NCBI GenBank assembly: GCA_027293795.1
Contig: JAPYLE010000208.1
Span: forward strand, 1-8,737
Length of the DNA stretch: 8,737 nt
DNA from: Rickettsia endosymbiont of Ixodes persulcatus
GTDB taxonomy: Bacteria > Pseudomonadota > Alphaproteobacteria > Rickettsiales > Rickettsiaceae
Reading direction: 5' to 3'
Shown here: positions 1 to 6,009 of the stretch, one piece after another
Numbering within the stretch: the first letter of the stretch is position 1
Layout: each line of letters starts with the position of its first letter
Notes under the pieces: generated by a model
What the model was told of the DNA's origin: nothing
The model's database searches: none
The model's input: the letters and a program-made list of their open reading frames with translations, nothing else
Made by a program: the position numbers and the translations under genes

Positions 1-93
1 TATTGGTTTAAGATTAAGAACGAAATAAGAAAAGTTACGGGGCAATTCAAAGATATCAGTATGGCTGTAGAACACGTACTAAAGTTTATTTAA
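1..93 (+). CDS. IS630-family transposase, C-terminal end (partial)
   Basis: The window opens inside this gene. Frame 1 is open from base 1 and encodes 30 residues (YWFKIKNEIRKVTGQF..., ending HVLKFI) before a TAA at 91-93. The family call comes from the right-hand copy, which is identical where they overlap and starts five residues earlier with NPIEHYWFK. That is the classic IS630/Tc1-mariner motif around the third catalytic acidic residue of the DDE triad. The catalytic glutamate itself lies just outside this window on the left copy, so whether this gene is intact cannot be judged. The protein would cut and join DNA at TA target sites. Family confidence is good; the exact IS name is not assigned. 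Confidence 0.8.
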   Translation, partial: YWFKIKNEIRKVTGQFKDISMAVEHVLKFI

Positions 94-121
94 CTGTACC
101 TATTTCCTATGGTCTAGCTAT
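1..121 (+). mobile_element. Left IS630-type insertion sequence, 3' end
   Basis: The transposase gene end is followed by about 25 bases (94-119) that recur exactly, in inverted orientation, at the other end of the window. Identity between the copies runs from 1 to 123 against 8721 to 8599, then breaks. The break falls in a TATA-rich spot, as expected for an element that duplicates a TA target. The terminal sequence probably ends in GGTCTAGC at 111-118, with TA at 119-120 as the target duplication. The other end of the element lies outside the window, so terminal inverted repeats could not be compared within one copy. Confidence 0.75.
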
Positions 122-122
122 A

Positions 123-305
123 TATGATGAGAACGGTATCTATTTTAGCCAAAAAGAAATAAACACTATTCCGTTTGAACCTTTTTCTAGTGATTATTAT
201 TCGGATGGGGCGAATATATACCATGGGGGGACAGGAATGTGCCAATGTTATGTAATAGTTAAGTTTTTAATTATAGACAAATCGCTTGATGTTATTTATT
301 CTTAG
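123..305 (+). pseudogene. 3' fragment of an unknown gene cut by the IS
   Basis: Directly after the IS end, one frame stays open for 60 codons (YDENGIYFSQKEINTIPF..., later DGANIYHGGTGMCQCYVIVKF) and stops with TAG at 303-305. It has no start codon near its 5' edge and begins exactly where the IS ends. I therefore read it as the tail of a gene interrupted by the insertion, or brought here by recombination between IS copies. The residue mix looks like real protein (GGTG, CQC, aromatic residues) rather than AT-rich noise, but I do not recognise a family. It is not the end of a BamA barrel, a possibility considered because bamA often precedes skp. It could also be a chance open frame. Confidence 0.4.
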
Positions 306-320
306 ATTAAATGACCTTGG

Positions 321-396
321 TGTCATGCTGTGGCTTGACCACGGCATCTAGAAACAACATTTTAACTGGATCCCGTGGTCAAGTCGCGGTATGACA
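321..396. repeat. Rickettsia palindromic element (RPE) upstream of skp
   Basis: Arms at 321-352 (tgtcatgctgtggcttgacc...) and 367-396 (tggatcccgtggtcaag...atgaca) are inverted copies of each other with a few mismatches, separated by a short AT-rich loop. This is the typical form of an RPE. The right arm contains the ATG at 391 that artificially lengthens the skp reading frame. Read on the minus strand, the arm encodes VIPRLDHGIQL, which resembles the peptide inserted in the MnhB-type protein (VILQLDRGI). In RNA it could form a long hairpin. Confidence 0.85.
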
Positions 397-423
397 ATCC
401 TAGCGACGACACAGTTTAATCTA

Positions 424-429
424 AAAGGA
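424..429 (+). promoter_or_regulatory. Ribosome binding site deciding the skp start
   Basis: AAAGGA lies six bases before the ATG at 436. The alternative ATG at 391 has no purine-rich site at that spacing and sits in a repeat arm. Confidence 0.6.
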
Positions 430-435
430 TTATCA

Positions 436-990
436 ATGATATATCGAATATTATGTTTATGCATATTCATAATAAATTTCTCAACGATCACGGAAGCACA
501 AAATGTGCCGATTAAAGAAGATAATTTCAAAATTAGAGTAGCTGTTGCTGATGTACAATCTATATTGGAAGGTTCGATAGCTATAAAAGATTTGCGTAAT
601 AAAATCGAAAAGCTTAATCATAAAATTCAAGAGGATATTGCGGCAAAAGAAGCAGAATTTAAACCGCTAGAAGAGAAATTGCTAAATGAACGTTCTAATT
701 TAAGTGAAACCGAATTTGAGCATAAAGTAAACGAATTTAATGCAAAAGTTAGCCACGTTAGAAAAGAAATTCAGATTAAGAAAACAAAACTTGAACAAGC
801 CCATGCTGAAGCTATGAGTAGAGTCCATGGAACAACTATTACAATAATTAGTGAACTTGCCGAGAAATATAACCTTAATTTGGTAATTCCAAGTGCTCAA
901 GTCTTATATGCCAAAAATAATTTGAATATAACTTCCGAAGTGACTTTTATGTTGAATGAGAGGTTAAAAGAAGTAACGATAAACTATTAA
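436..990 (+). CDS. skp: Skp/OmpH-family periplasmic chaperone
   Basis: Skp (OmpH) holds unfolded outer-membrane proteins in the periplasm on their way to the BAM complex. From the ATG at 436 the product is 184 residues. It has a signal peptide at about 1-21 (MIYRILCLCIFIINF, likely cleaved after TEA), a short beta region at about 33-44 (KIRVAVADVQSIL), a long charged helical coiled coil at about 50-128, and a C-terminal strand region containing YNLNLVIPSAQVLYA, which is typical of the family. I chose 436 over the in-frame ATG at 391 for two reasons: 391 lies inside an RPE arm and adds 15 residues before the signal peptide, and AAAGGA at 424-429 is a well-placed ribosome site for 436. bamA, its frequent neighbour, is not visible; the upstream side is an RPE and IS debris. 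Sequence divergence from classical Skp leaves some doubt about the client range. Confidence 0.85.
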   Translation: MIYRILCLCIFIINFSTITEAQNVPIKEDNFKIRVAVADVQSILEGSIAIKDLRNKIEKLNHKIQEDIAAKEAEFKPLEEKLLNERSNLSETEFEHKVNEFNAKVSHVRKEIQIKKTKLEQAHAEAMSRVHGTTITIISELAEKYNLNLVIPSAQVLYAKNNLNITSEVTFMLNERLKEVTINY

Positions 991-995
991 TGATG

Positions 996-1113
996 TTGTT
1001 GTATGGCTCAGAAACATGTTCGGTGTTACCTAGTTGCTTGACCCAGTAGTGTACGAACGTTCTCAGGATGTCATTCCCGCTTTTGCAGGAATGACATAGG
1101 AGCCACACAACAA
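996..1113. repeat. Degenerate composite palindromic repeat between skp and icd
   Basis: Outer arms at 996-1009 (ttgttgtatggctc) and 1100-1113 (gagccacacaacaa) match as inverted repeats at 13 of 14 positions. Inside, 1022-1042 (ggtgttacctagttgcttgac) resembles the left arm of the element after icd (tgtcacctagttcacttgac). The hairpin at 1068-1097 belongs to a different family, with perfect 10-base ends atgtcattcc/ggaatgacat, one inner mismatch and a TTTT loop. The structure looks like an RPE that lost its right arm to, or was invaded by, a second repeat. It fills nearly all of the skp-icd gap. Confidence 0.7.
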
Positions 1114-1140
1114 TGCTATTATTTAATGAGAGTATTTAAT

Positions 1141-2598
1141 ATGGCAGAATTTACACCGATTACAATTGCATATGGGGACGGTATAGGTCCTGAAATAATG
1201 GAGGCAGTGCTTTATATATTACGTAAAGCCGAAGCTCATATTCGCCTTGAGACTATAGAAATAGGTGAAAAGCTTTACAAGAAGCATTACACTTCAGGCA
1301 TAAGTGAGGAAAGCTGGAAATCAATACAACGTACCGGCATTATACTTAAAGCCCCGATTACTACCCCGCAAGGCGGAGGATATAAAAGTTTAAACGTCAC
1401 GATTCGTAAAACATTACAGCTTTTTGCTAATATTCGTCCTTCCGTTTCGTTTCATCCTTTTACTAGTAGAACATTACATCCAAATTTGAACCTCACTATT
1501 ATACGTGAAAATGAGGAAGATTTATACGCAGGTATAGAATACCGCCAGACTCATAACGTGTATGAATCGGTAAAGTTAGTTAGCCATACCGGTTGTAAAA
1601 AAATTATTAGATATGCTTTTGAATATGCAGTAAAAAATAACCGTAAAAAAGTTACTTGCTTAAGCAAAGATAATATCATGAAATTTTCCGATGGGATTTT
1701 TCATAAAGTATTTAATGAAATTGCAAAAGAATATTCGCAAATTAATAATGAGCATTATATTATCGATATCGGGACGGCAAGGCTTGCTACCAAACCGGAA
1801 ATATTTGACGTAATCGTGACTTCTAATTTATACGGTGATATTATCTCTGATGTAGCTGCTGAAATTTCAGGCTCGGTAGGGCTTGCCAGTTCTGCGAATA
1901 TCGGGCAGCATTATGCGATGTTTGAAGCGGTACATGGAAGTGCTCCCGATATTGCAGGTCAGGATATCGCTAATCCTTCAGGGCTTTTAAATGCTGCTAT
2001 AATGATGCTAGTGCATATAGGGCAGGGTGATATTGCTAGTTTAATCGAAAATGCTTGGAAGAAAACTATAGAGGATGGAGTTCACACAGCCGATATATAT
2101 AACGAGCAGACTTCTAGTAAAAAAGTCGGTACAAAAGAATTTGCCGCAGAAGTAGTGAAAAGATTAGGACAGTTACCAACAAAGCTATCTAAAGCAGATT
2201 ATCCGTCACTTGCCGAGAAACAAGAAAGTAATATAGGTTATAAAATTGATACCAAAGAAGTTAAGAAGCTGGTTGGCACTGATATATTTGTAAATATGAA
2301 TGTTTTGTCTGCTCATGATATAGCAGATAAAATTAATAAGCTTGATATTGGTAATTTTGAGTTAAAAACTATATCTTCAAAAGGGCTAAAATTATGGCCT
2401 CGTGATGCAAGATTTGAAACTGTTTCCGATGATCATTGGTGTTGTCGTTTTATGAATAAGGATGGCACGGAAATAAAGCATCTAGATATAACAAGATTGC
2501 TTGAAGCTTTAAGCAAAGCAAATATTGATTTTATCAAAGTAGAGAATCTATTTGAGTTTGACGGGGTGGCAGGTTATAGCTTAGCCCAGGGGGAATAA
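1141..2598 (+). CDS. icd: Isocitrate dehydrogenase, long C-terminal form
   Basis: This TCA-cycle enzyme oxidises and decarboxylates isocitrate to 2-oxoglutarate in the cytoplasm. From the ATG at 1141 it has 485 residues. The isopropylmalate/isocitrate dehydrogenase fold covers about 1-345: GDGIGP (12-17), the substrate loop SLNVTIRKTLQLFANIRP (83-100, with S83, N85, R89, R99), IRENEEDLYAG (121-131, R122, Y129), catalytic K176 (LSKDN), metal ligands D233 and D237 (GDIISD), and the cofactor loop HGSAPDIAGQDIANP (265-279). Residues 350-485 are an extra domain like the one in Thermus-type enzymes. D270-I271 occupy the positions that are Lys-Tyr in NADP enzymes, suggesting NAD use although Rickettsia homologues are usually labelled NADP-dependent. 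An ATG at 1126 is in frame, but 1141 is favoured: GAGAG at 1128-1132 sits at ribosome-site distance, while 1126 has none. Confidence 0.95.
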   Translation: MAEFTPITIAYGDGIGPEIMEAVLYILRKAEAHIRLETIEIGEKLYKKHYTSGISEESWKSIQRTGIILKAPITTPQGGGYKSLNVTIRKTLQLFANIRPSVSFHPFTSRTLHPNLNLTIIRENEEDLYAGIEYRQTHNVYESVKLVSHTGCKKIIRYAFEYAVKNNRKKVTCLSKDNIMKFSDGIFHKVFNEIAKEYSQINNEHYIIDIGTARLATKPEIFDVIVTSNLYGDIISDVAAEISGSVGLASSANIGQHYAMFEAVHGSAPDIAGQDIANPSGLLNAAIMMLVHIGQGDIASLIENAWKKTIEDGVHTADIYNEQTSSKKVGTKEFAAEVVKRLGQLPTKLSKADYPSLAEKQESNIGYKIDTKEVKKLVGTDIFVNMNVLSAHDIADKINKLDIGNFELKTISSKGLKLWPRDARFETVSDDHWCCRFMNKDGTEIKHLDITRLLEALSKANIDFIKVENLFEFDGVAGYSLAQGE

Positions 2599-2608
2599 TT
2601 GAATTATT

Positions 2609-2702
2609 GTCACCTAGTTCACTTGACCACGGGGTCCATAATATATAATAATAGTTATTTAAATATTTTCTTGGATCCCGTGGTCAAGCCACGGGATGAC
2701 AC
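2609..2702. repeat. RPE between icd and mnhG
   Basis: The arms are 2609-2638 (gtcacctagttcacttgacc...) and 2672-2702 (tggatcccgtggtcaag...gatgacac), around an AT-rich spacer. Just outside the right arm, at 2717-2730, gaaccatacaacaa matches the outer terminus of the repeat at 996-1113. The full element may therefore extend to about 2730 with its left terminus lost. A strong RNA hairpin here could weaken transcription from icd into mnhG, but it lacks the U-tract of a standard terminator. Confidence 0.85.
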
Positions 2703-2755
2703 CGAGTAGGTTTTTAGAACCATACAACAAATGACATAACAAAGAAATAAAAATA

Positions 2756-3145
2756 ATGACACTATATTATATCGGAATATTATTGGTAATTATTGGATTA
2801 TTTGCTATATTTTCAGGAATAATCGGGTTTTTTAGATTTCCTGATTTTTATCCTAAATTACATGCTGCAAGCATTATTGAGAGTTTTGGAGTGCCTATTT
2901 GCTTAATAGGTTTTGCGTGTATTAAAGCAGATATTATTAACTCTGTTAAATTAATTTTAGCGGCTTTATTGATTTTTCTACTAAATCCGGTAGCAACTCA
3001 TGCACTTGGTAAAGCCTCGCTGCTTTCGATGTCATTCCTGCGAAAGCAGGAATCTAGGAATAATGAATTATTGTTATGCCGTGGCTTGACCACGGCATCC
3101 AGAAAAAAATTAAAAAAGACTGGATCCCGCGATCAAGTTAGCTAG
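2756..3145 (+). CDS. mnhG: Mrp-type Na+/H+ antiporter subunit G, C-terminus rewritten by repeats
   Basis: MnhG/PhaG is a small inner-membrane subunit of the multi-subunit Mrp antiporter, which exchanges Na+ (or other monovalent cations) for H+. Of the 129 residues, 1-88 are native. They hold three hydrophobic segments (about 3-25, 43-58, 63-79), the family motif GFFRFPDFYPKLHAAS (24-39), and the end motif NPVATHALGKA (77-87). From M92 onward the protein is encoded by palindromic repeats: MSFLRKQESR (92-101) comes from the outer element, and the rest, ending SRDQVS, comes from a nested RPE. The family normally ends shortly after the HALG motif, so about 38 residues are added. The core is complete and probably functional. 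The next gene encodes the MnhB-type subunit; the remaining Mrp genes are not here. Confidence 0.88.
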   Translation: MTLYYIGILLVIIGLFAIFSGIIGFFRFPDFYPKLHAASIIESFGVPICLIGFACIKADIINSVKLILAALLIFLLNPVATHALGKASLLSMSFLRKQESRNNELLLCRGLTTASRKKLKKTGSRDQVS

Positions 3146-3190
3146 GATGACAATAAAGGTTACTGGATTCCCGCTTTTGCGGGAATGACA
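3029..3190. repeat. Outer palindromic element carrying a nested RPE
   Basis: Left arm 3029-3057 contains the perfect hairpin attcctgc-GAAA-gcaggaat (3034-3053). Right arm 3163-3190 contains attcccgc-TTTT-gcgggaat (3167-3186). The two arms are inverted copies of each other, so they read as one element of the family that yields the peptide SFLRKQESR. The space between them is filled by another RPE at 3072-3152. The element starts inside the mnhG reading frame and runs past its stop. Confidence 0.75.
3072..3152. repeat. Inner RPE nested in the outer element
   Basis: The arms are 3072-3103 (tgttatgccgtggcttgacc...) and 3121-3152 (tggatcccgcgatcaag...atgaca), around an A-rich loop. The left arm is a close match to the RPE upstream of skp. 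The mnhG stop codon TAG at 3143-3145 lies in the right arm, so this RPE supplies both the last residues and the stop of MnhG. Confidence 0.8.
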
Positions 3191-3222
3191 TTAGACAATA
3201 CAGTCAACATCCTATAAAACTA

Positions 3223-4272
3223 ATGAATATAGCTTTAAATTTTAATCTCGGCAATTACCTACTTAACTTAATTGCTTTTTTATTGATTTTAATATCCATA
3301 AAAATAATTTTTGCTAAAGATTTACTAAATGCAGTGATTGCTTCTTCTGTATTTAGCTTATTAATCGGCATATCTTATCTCATTATGGATGCTCCGGACG
3401 TTGCAATGACTGAAGCAGCACTTGGAGCTTGCTTATCAACATGCGTATATTTGAATTTGTTACGCAAATTACCTCCTGATTTAAAGAATATCAAGAGAAC
3501 TAATATTATTCCCGCAAGTTTAATATGTTTAGTATTTATAATAATTCTTACTTATATGGGGCTAGAATTACCAAATTACGGTGATGATAATGCTCCTCTT
3601 CATATGCATTCAAGTAAATATTATATCGAAAATACTACTAAAGATATTGGTATACCTTCCCTTGTTGCAGCTATTCTTGCTAGCTATCGTGGCTATGATA
3701 CTTTAGGTGAAACTAGCGTAATTTTAATTGCAGGAATTGCCGTGGTATTGGTATTTTCAAAGAAATTTGCGAGAGAAGAAGTTTCAAAAGATGTCATCCT
3801 GCAGCTTGACCGCGGTATCCGTAAAAATATAAACTGGATGCTGTGGAGGGACCACGGCATGACAAAAATAATAAAATATATTACTAGTTTTATAATCCCT
3901 TATATAATTTTGTATAGTATATATATTCAGCTTAACGGTGAATCTTCGCCGGGTGGTGGGTTTCAAGCAGGTGTTATATTTGCGTCTAGCTTCATTGCTT
4001 ATGATTTAGTTTATGGTAATCGAAAATTAAATCGATACTTTTCTCCTAATGTATTAATTTATATTGCTATTTTAGGGGTAGCAATATATGCAATTGTAGG
4101 AACAATATCACTATTTTTTAACGATAATTATTTAAATTATTATTCACTAACAAATTTTATCAATGATAAGCTACTTGCTCAACATATAGGGATATTTATC
4201 GTAGAAATTGGTATAGGTTTAACTGTTGCGGCTATTATGTATTTAATTTATAACTTATTTAACCATGAATAA
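3223..4272 (+). CDS. mnhB: Fused MbhD-MbhE-MnhB antiporter subunit with an in-frame RPE
   Basis: This 349-residue inner-membrane protein joins three modules of the Mrp antiporter/Mbh family. Residues 12-80 are MbhD-like (motif MDAPDVAMTEAALGA, 55-69). Residues 95-180 are MbhE-like (SYRGYDTLGETSVILIAGIAV, two parts around 154-173). Residues 216-345 are MnhB (LNGESSPGGGFQAG, 237-250, with later membrane helices). In many bacteria the first two modules form the C-terminus of MrpA/MnhA. Residues 191-214 (VILQLDRGIRKNI..., then DHGMT) are encoded by an RPE inserted in the linker between MbhE and MnhB; the frame stays open. The start at 3223 gives a proper N-terminal helix, but no clear ribosome site precedes it. 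The gene overlaps ccmB by eight bases. Its stop is TAA at 4270-4272. The protein would act with MnhG and subunits encoded elsewhere. Confidence 0.9.
   Translation: MNIALNFNLGNYLLNLIAFLLILISIKIIFAKDLLNAVIASSVFSLLIGISYLIMDAPDVAMTEAALGACLSTCVYLNLLRKLPPDLKNIKRTNIIPASLICLVFIIILTYMGLELPNYGDDNAPLHMHSSKYYIENTTKDIGIPSLVAAILASYRGYDTLGETSVILIAGIAVVLVFSKKFAREEVSKDVILQLDRGIRKNINWMLWRDHGMTKIIKYITSFIIPYIILYSIYIQLNGESSPGGGFQAGVIFASSFIAYDLVYGNRKLNRYFSPNVLIYIAILGVAIYAIVGTISLFFNDNYLNYYSLTNFINDKLLAQHIGIFIVEIGIGLTVAAIMYLIYNLFNHE
3791..3864. repeat. RPE inserted in frame within mnhB
   Basis: Arms at 3791-3820 (atgtcatcctgcagcttgaccgcgg, in part) and about 3835-3864 (tggatgctgtggagggaccacggcatgaca, in part) form the usual inverted pair. 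The insertion adds about 24 codons with no stop, and falls in a hydrophilic linker between two membrane modules. The encoded VILQLDRGI matches the minus-strand reading of the RPE at 321-396 (VIPRLDHGI), which confirms common origin. Confidence 0.88.
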
Positions 4273-4912
4273 TCTATTTGTATTAATTAAGCGTGAATTT
4301 ATAGTGCAGAATCGCATTAATAATATAATTAAATATCTAGTGATATTTTTTTTATTTTGCATAATTAGTACTGTTTTAATTAACAGTGAAAGGGATATTA
4401 ACAAATTCGGTTTAATTTTTTCGGTAATTTGTTTAGTAATTTCATTAATAAATTTTTCTTCTATTATATTTAAATCTGATTTGGAAGATGGAAGCTTAGA
4501 GTTGTTATTATCAATTGTCAGTCATGAAAAAATTATATTAGCTAAATTTTTTGCTATATTTATCAGTAGTACGGTAGGGCTGGTTTTTATTTTACCCATT
4601 ATTTATATTTTTTTTAATCAAACTTTGCTTGAGATAATATTTTTCTTTATTAGTGTATGGATGATGTTAGTTTTATCAAGTAGTTTAGTAGTTTTATCTG
4701 GTAGCGTGCAATGTTATTTTAAGAAGAATGCTAATTTTTTCGGTACGTTTATTATGCCGTTATTAATTCCGAATATTATAATGACAGGTTTAATATTACA
4801 AGATAATAACTTACAATTAATTTTTATTATGATAGGAATTAATCTAGTATTTTTACCGGTTTCATTCTTCTTAAGTTCCTATTTAATTAAAAATATTTAC
4901 AATATTACGTGA
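4265..4912 (+). CDS. ccmB: Heme exporter subunit CcmB
   Basis: CcmB is the membrane subunit that works with the ATPase CcmA and with CcmC/CcmD to pass heme to CcmE for attachment to c-type cytochromes in the periplasm. The 215 residues are close to the family length. Six membrane helices can be seen at about 21-39, 48-67, 94-117, 121-146, 158-178 and 183-208. The family signature FKSDLEDGSLELLL lies at 69-82 in the loop after helix 2, and a P-rich helix 5 (MPLLIPNII, 164-172) is also typical. The start overlaps the end of mnhB by eight bases (ATG inside CATGAATAA), implying translational coupling. Its position ahead of the bc1 genes fits the need of cytochrome c1 for heme. ccmA is not in the window. 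Confidence 0.88.
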   Translation: MNNLFVLIKREFIVQNRINNIIKYLVIFFLFCIISTVLINSERDINKFGLIFSVICLVISLINFSSIIFKSDLEDGSLELLLSIVSHEKIILAKFFAIFISSTVGLVFILPIIYIFFNQTLLEIIFFFISVWMMLVLSSSLVVLSGSVQCYFKKNANFFGTFIMPLLIPNIIMTGLILQDNNLQLIFIMIGINLVFLPVSFFLSSYLIKNIYNIT

Positions 4913-4937
4913 TTTTGCTTTATTTTTACTAGTGTAG

Positions 4938-4946
4938 TGATATAAA
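4938..4946 (+). promoter_or_regulatory. Possible extended -10 promoter for the bc1 block
   Basis: TGATATAAA (TG-N-TATAAA) lies about 40 bases before the start at 4988 in the 75-base gap after ccmB, the only sizeable repeat-free gap ahead of petABC. No good -35 box is present at 17-18 bases (CTTTAT at 4918-4923). In a genome this rich in A and T, chance matches are common. Confidence 0.35.
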
Positions 4947-4987
4947 ATAAGATGAATATTGTTAATAAATTTTTTTGAGAAAAATAT

Positions 4988-5446
4988 ATGTGGCAGGCTT
5001 TACGAAGGTTAATTGCAGCGAATCCTATGGGATTTTTTCTGTGGTCTATTATCACTAAATGGTATTTAATTATAGCAGTTGCTTCCTTAATTACTTTATA
5101 TTATACGGTGTTGGGCTTTAAAAAAATTGGATTTATAGATTATTTTACTAAAACTATAGTTGAGATATTAGATACAAGTAAAGCAGTTGCTCAAAATTGT
5201 ACTACAAAACTCGGTCCTGATTGGAATCATTTAGTTAGCTTTTGGAATTGCTTAAGTGATCCTGGAGAATATAAGCATGAAGAAGGGACAGGAGCAAAAG
5301 AGTTAGAAGATGAAATAAATAAGCTTACGCCACAACAAGCAGATAGTGCTGCAGAAGCTGAACGTCCTATAGTAAACCCTTATGAACAACTAGAAAATCA
5401 AAATAATCTTAATAATACCTTAAGCGGTAGTAATAATAATCGTTAA
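4988..5446 (+). CDS. Small single-pass membrane protein, Rickettsia-type, unknown function
   Basis: The product is 152 residues. A basic amphipathic N-terminus (MWQALRRLIAANPMGFFLW) leads into one membrane helix at about 22-44. After it come a region with three cysteines (C71, C83-class spacing uncertain, C88 in FWNCLSD) and an acidic, then Asn/Gln-rich, probably disordered tail (ELEDEINKLTPQQ... ending LSGSNNNR). There is no cleavable signal peptide. I recall a conserved Rickettsiales family of this shape (possibly DUF2670) next to the bc1 genes, but this is memory and was not searched. GAGA at 4977-4980 serves as a ribosome site. It ends 21 bases before petA, so it is probably co-transcribed with petABC and may assist the complex; that role is only inferred from position. 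Confidence 0.75.
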   Translation: MWQALRRLIAANPMGFFLWSIITKWYLIIAVASLITLYYTVLGFKKIGFIDYFTKTIVEILDTSKAVAQNCTTKLGPDWNHLVSFWNCLSDPGEYKHEEGTGAKELEDEINKLTPQQADSAAEAERPIVNPYEQLENQNNLNNTLSGSNNNR

Positions 5447-5467
5447 TTTATGTCACTTTAATATTAT

Positions 5468-6001
5468 ATGTTGGATACTGAAGATAATAAAAACAAACAA
5501 ACTACACGTCGTGATTTTATGGTTCTAACGGCTAGTAGTGTTGCAGCGGTCGGGGCTGCATGTACACTCTTACCTCTTATTGATTCTTTAAACCCTTCTG
5601 CAGACGTGCTAGCTTTATCATCAATTGAGGTTGATCTATCAAATATTGAGGTAGGGCAAACAGTTACGGTTAAATGGCAAGGTAAACCGGTTTTTATCAC
5701 CAACCGTACTCCTAATAAAATAGCCAAAGCAAGAGCAGTAAAAATGTCGGAGCTTATTGATCCTGAAACAGATGAAGCACGCGTTAAAGCAGGTCATGAT
5801 AATTGGCTTGTGACGATCGGGATCTGCACGCATTTAGGTTGTGTGCCGCTTGCTAATCAAGGTGAATATGATGGATGGTTCTGTCCATGCCATGGCTCAC
5901 AATATGATTCTTCAGGTAGAGTTAGAAGAGGTCCTGCTCCTTTAAATTTAGCAGTACCGCCTTATACCTTCATTAGCGACAAAAAAATTAGAATTGGCTA
6001 G
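5468..6001 (+). CDS. petA: Ubiquinol-cytochrome c reductase Rieske iron-sulfur subunit
   Basis: This subunit of complex III takes an electron from quinol and passes it to cytochrome c1. The 177 residues match bacterial Rieske proteins. A Tat-type signal-anchor (TTRRDFMVL at 12-20, followed by a hydrophobic stretch to about 38) places it in the inner membrane with the folded cluster domain in the periplasm. The 2Fe-2S cluster ligands are C120 and H122 (CTHLGC, 120-125) and C139 and H142 (CPCHGS, 139-144), with C125 and C141 forming the usual disulfide. GPAPLNLAVPPY near the end is the family's conserved proline loop. The ATG at 5468 keeps the twin arginines near residue 14; the ribosome site is weak. 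petB follows after eight bases. Confidence 0.97.
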   Translation: MLDTEDNKNKQTTRRDFMVLTASSVAAVGAACTLLPLIDSLNPSADVLALSSIEVDLSNIEVGQTVTVKWQGKPVFITNRTPNKIAKARAVKMSELIDPETDEARVKAGHDNWLVTIGICTHLGCVPLANQGEYDGWFCPCHGSQYDSSGRVRRGPAPLNLAVPPYTFISDKKIRIG

Positions 6002-6009
6002 AGTTATTT

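Noticed and set aside
391..435. Longer start for skp at 391
   Set aside because: The 15 extra codons lie in an RPE arm and its flank, precede a good signal peptide, and lack a ribosome site; 436 has one.
348..530. Minus-strand frame ending VIPRLDHGIQLKCCF
   Set aside because: It overlaps the skp start and its end is just the RPE read backwards; useful only to show kinship with the repeat in mnhB.
1126..1140. Longer start for icd at 1126
   Set aside because: No ribosome site precedes it, while GAGAG inside this stretch is well placed for the ATG at 1141.
3034..3053. GC-rich hairpins as rho-independent terminators
   Set aside because: The hairpins at 1068-1097, 3034-3053 and 3167-3186 recur as repeat arms and none is followed by a run of T; the first of the pair in mnhG lies inside the coding frame.
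996..3190. Several similar repeats suggesting a CRISPR array
   Set aside because: Spacing is irregular, the units are inverted pairs, genes lie between them, and no cas gene is present.
3223..4272. mnhB as a pseudogene because of the RPE
   Set aside because: The frame is open throughout and all three modules keep their motifs and helices.
5464..5727. Minus-strand open frame opposite petA
   Set aside because: It lies wholly opposite a well-supported Rieske gene and shows no recognisable motif; the other minus-strand frames at 700-900, 3784-3966, 5639-5833 and 7808-8017 are the same kind of shadow.
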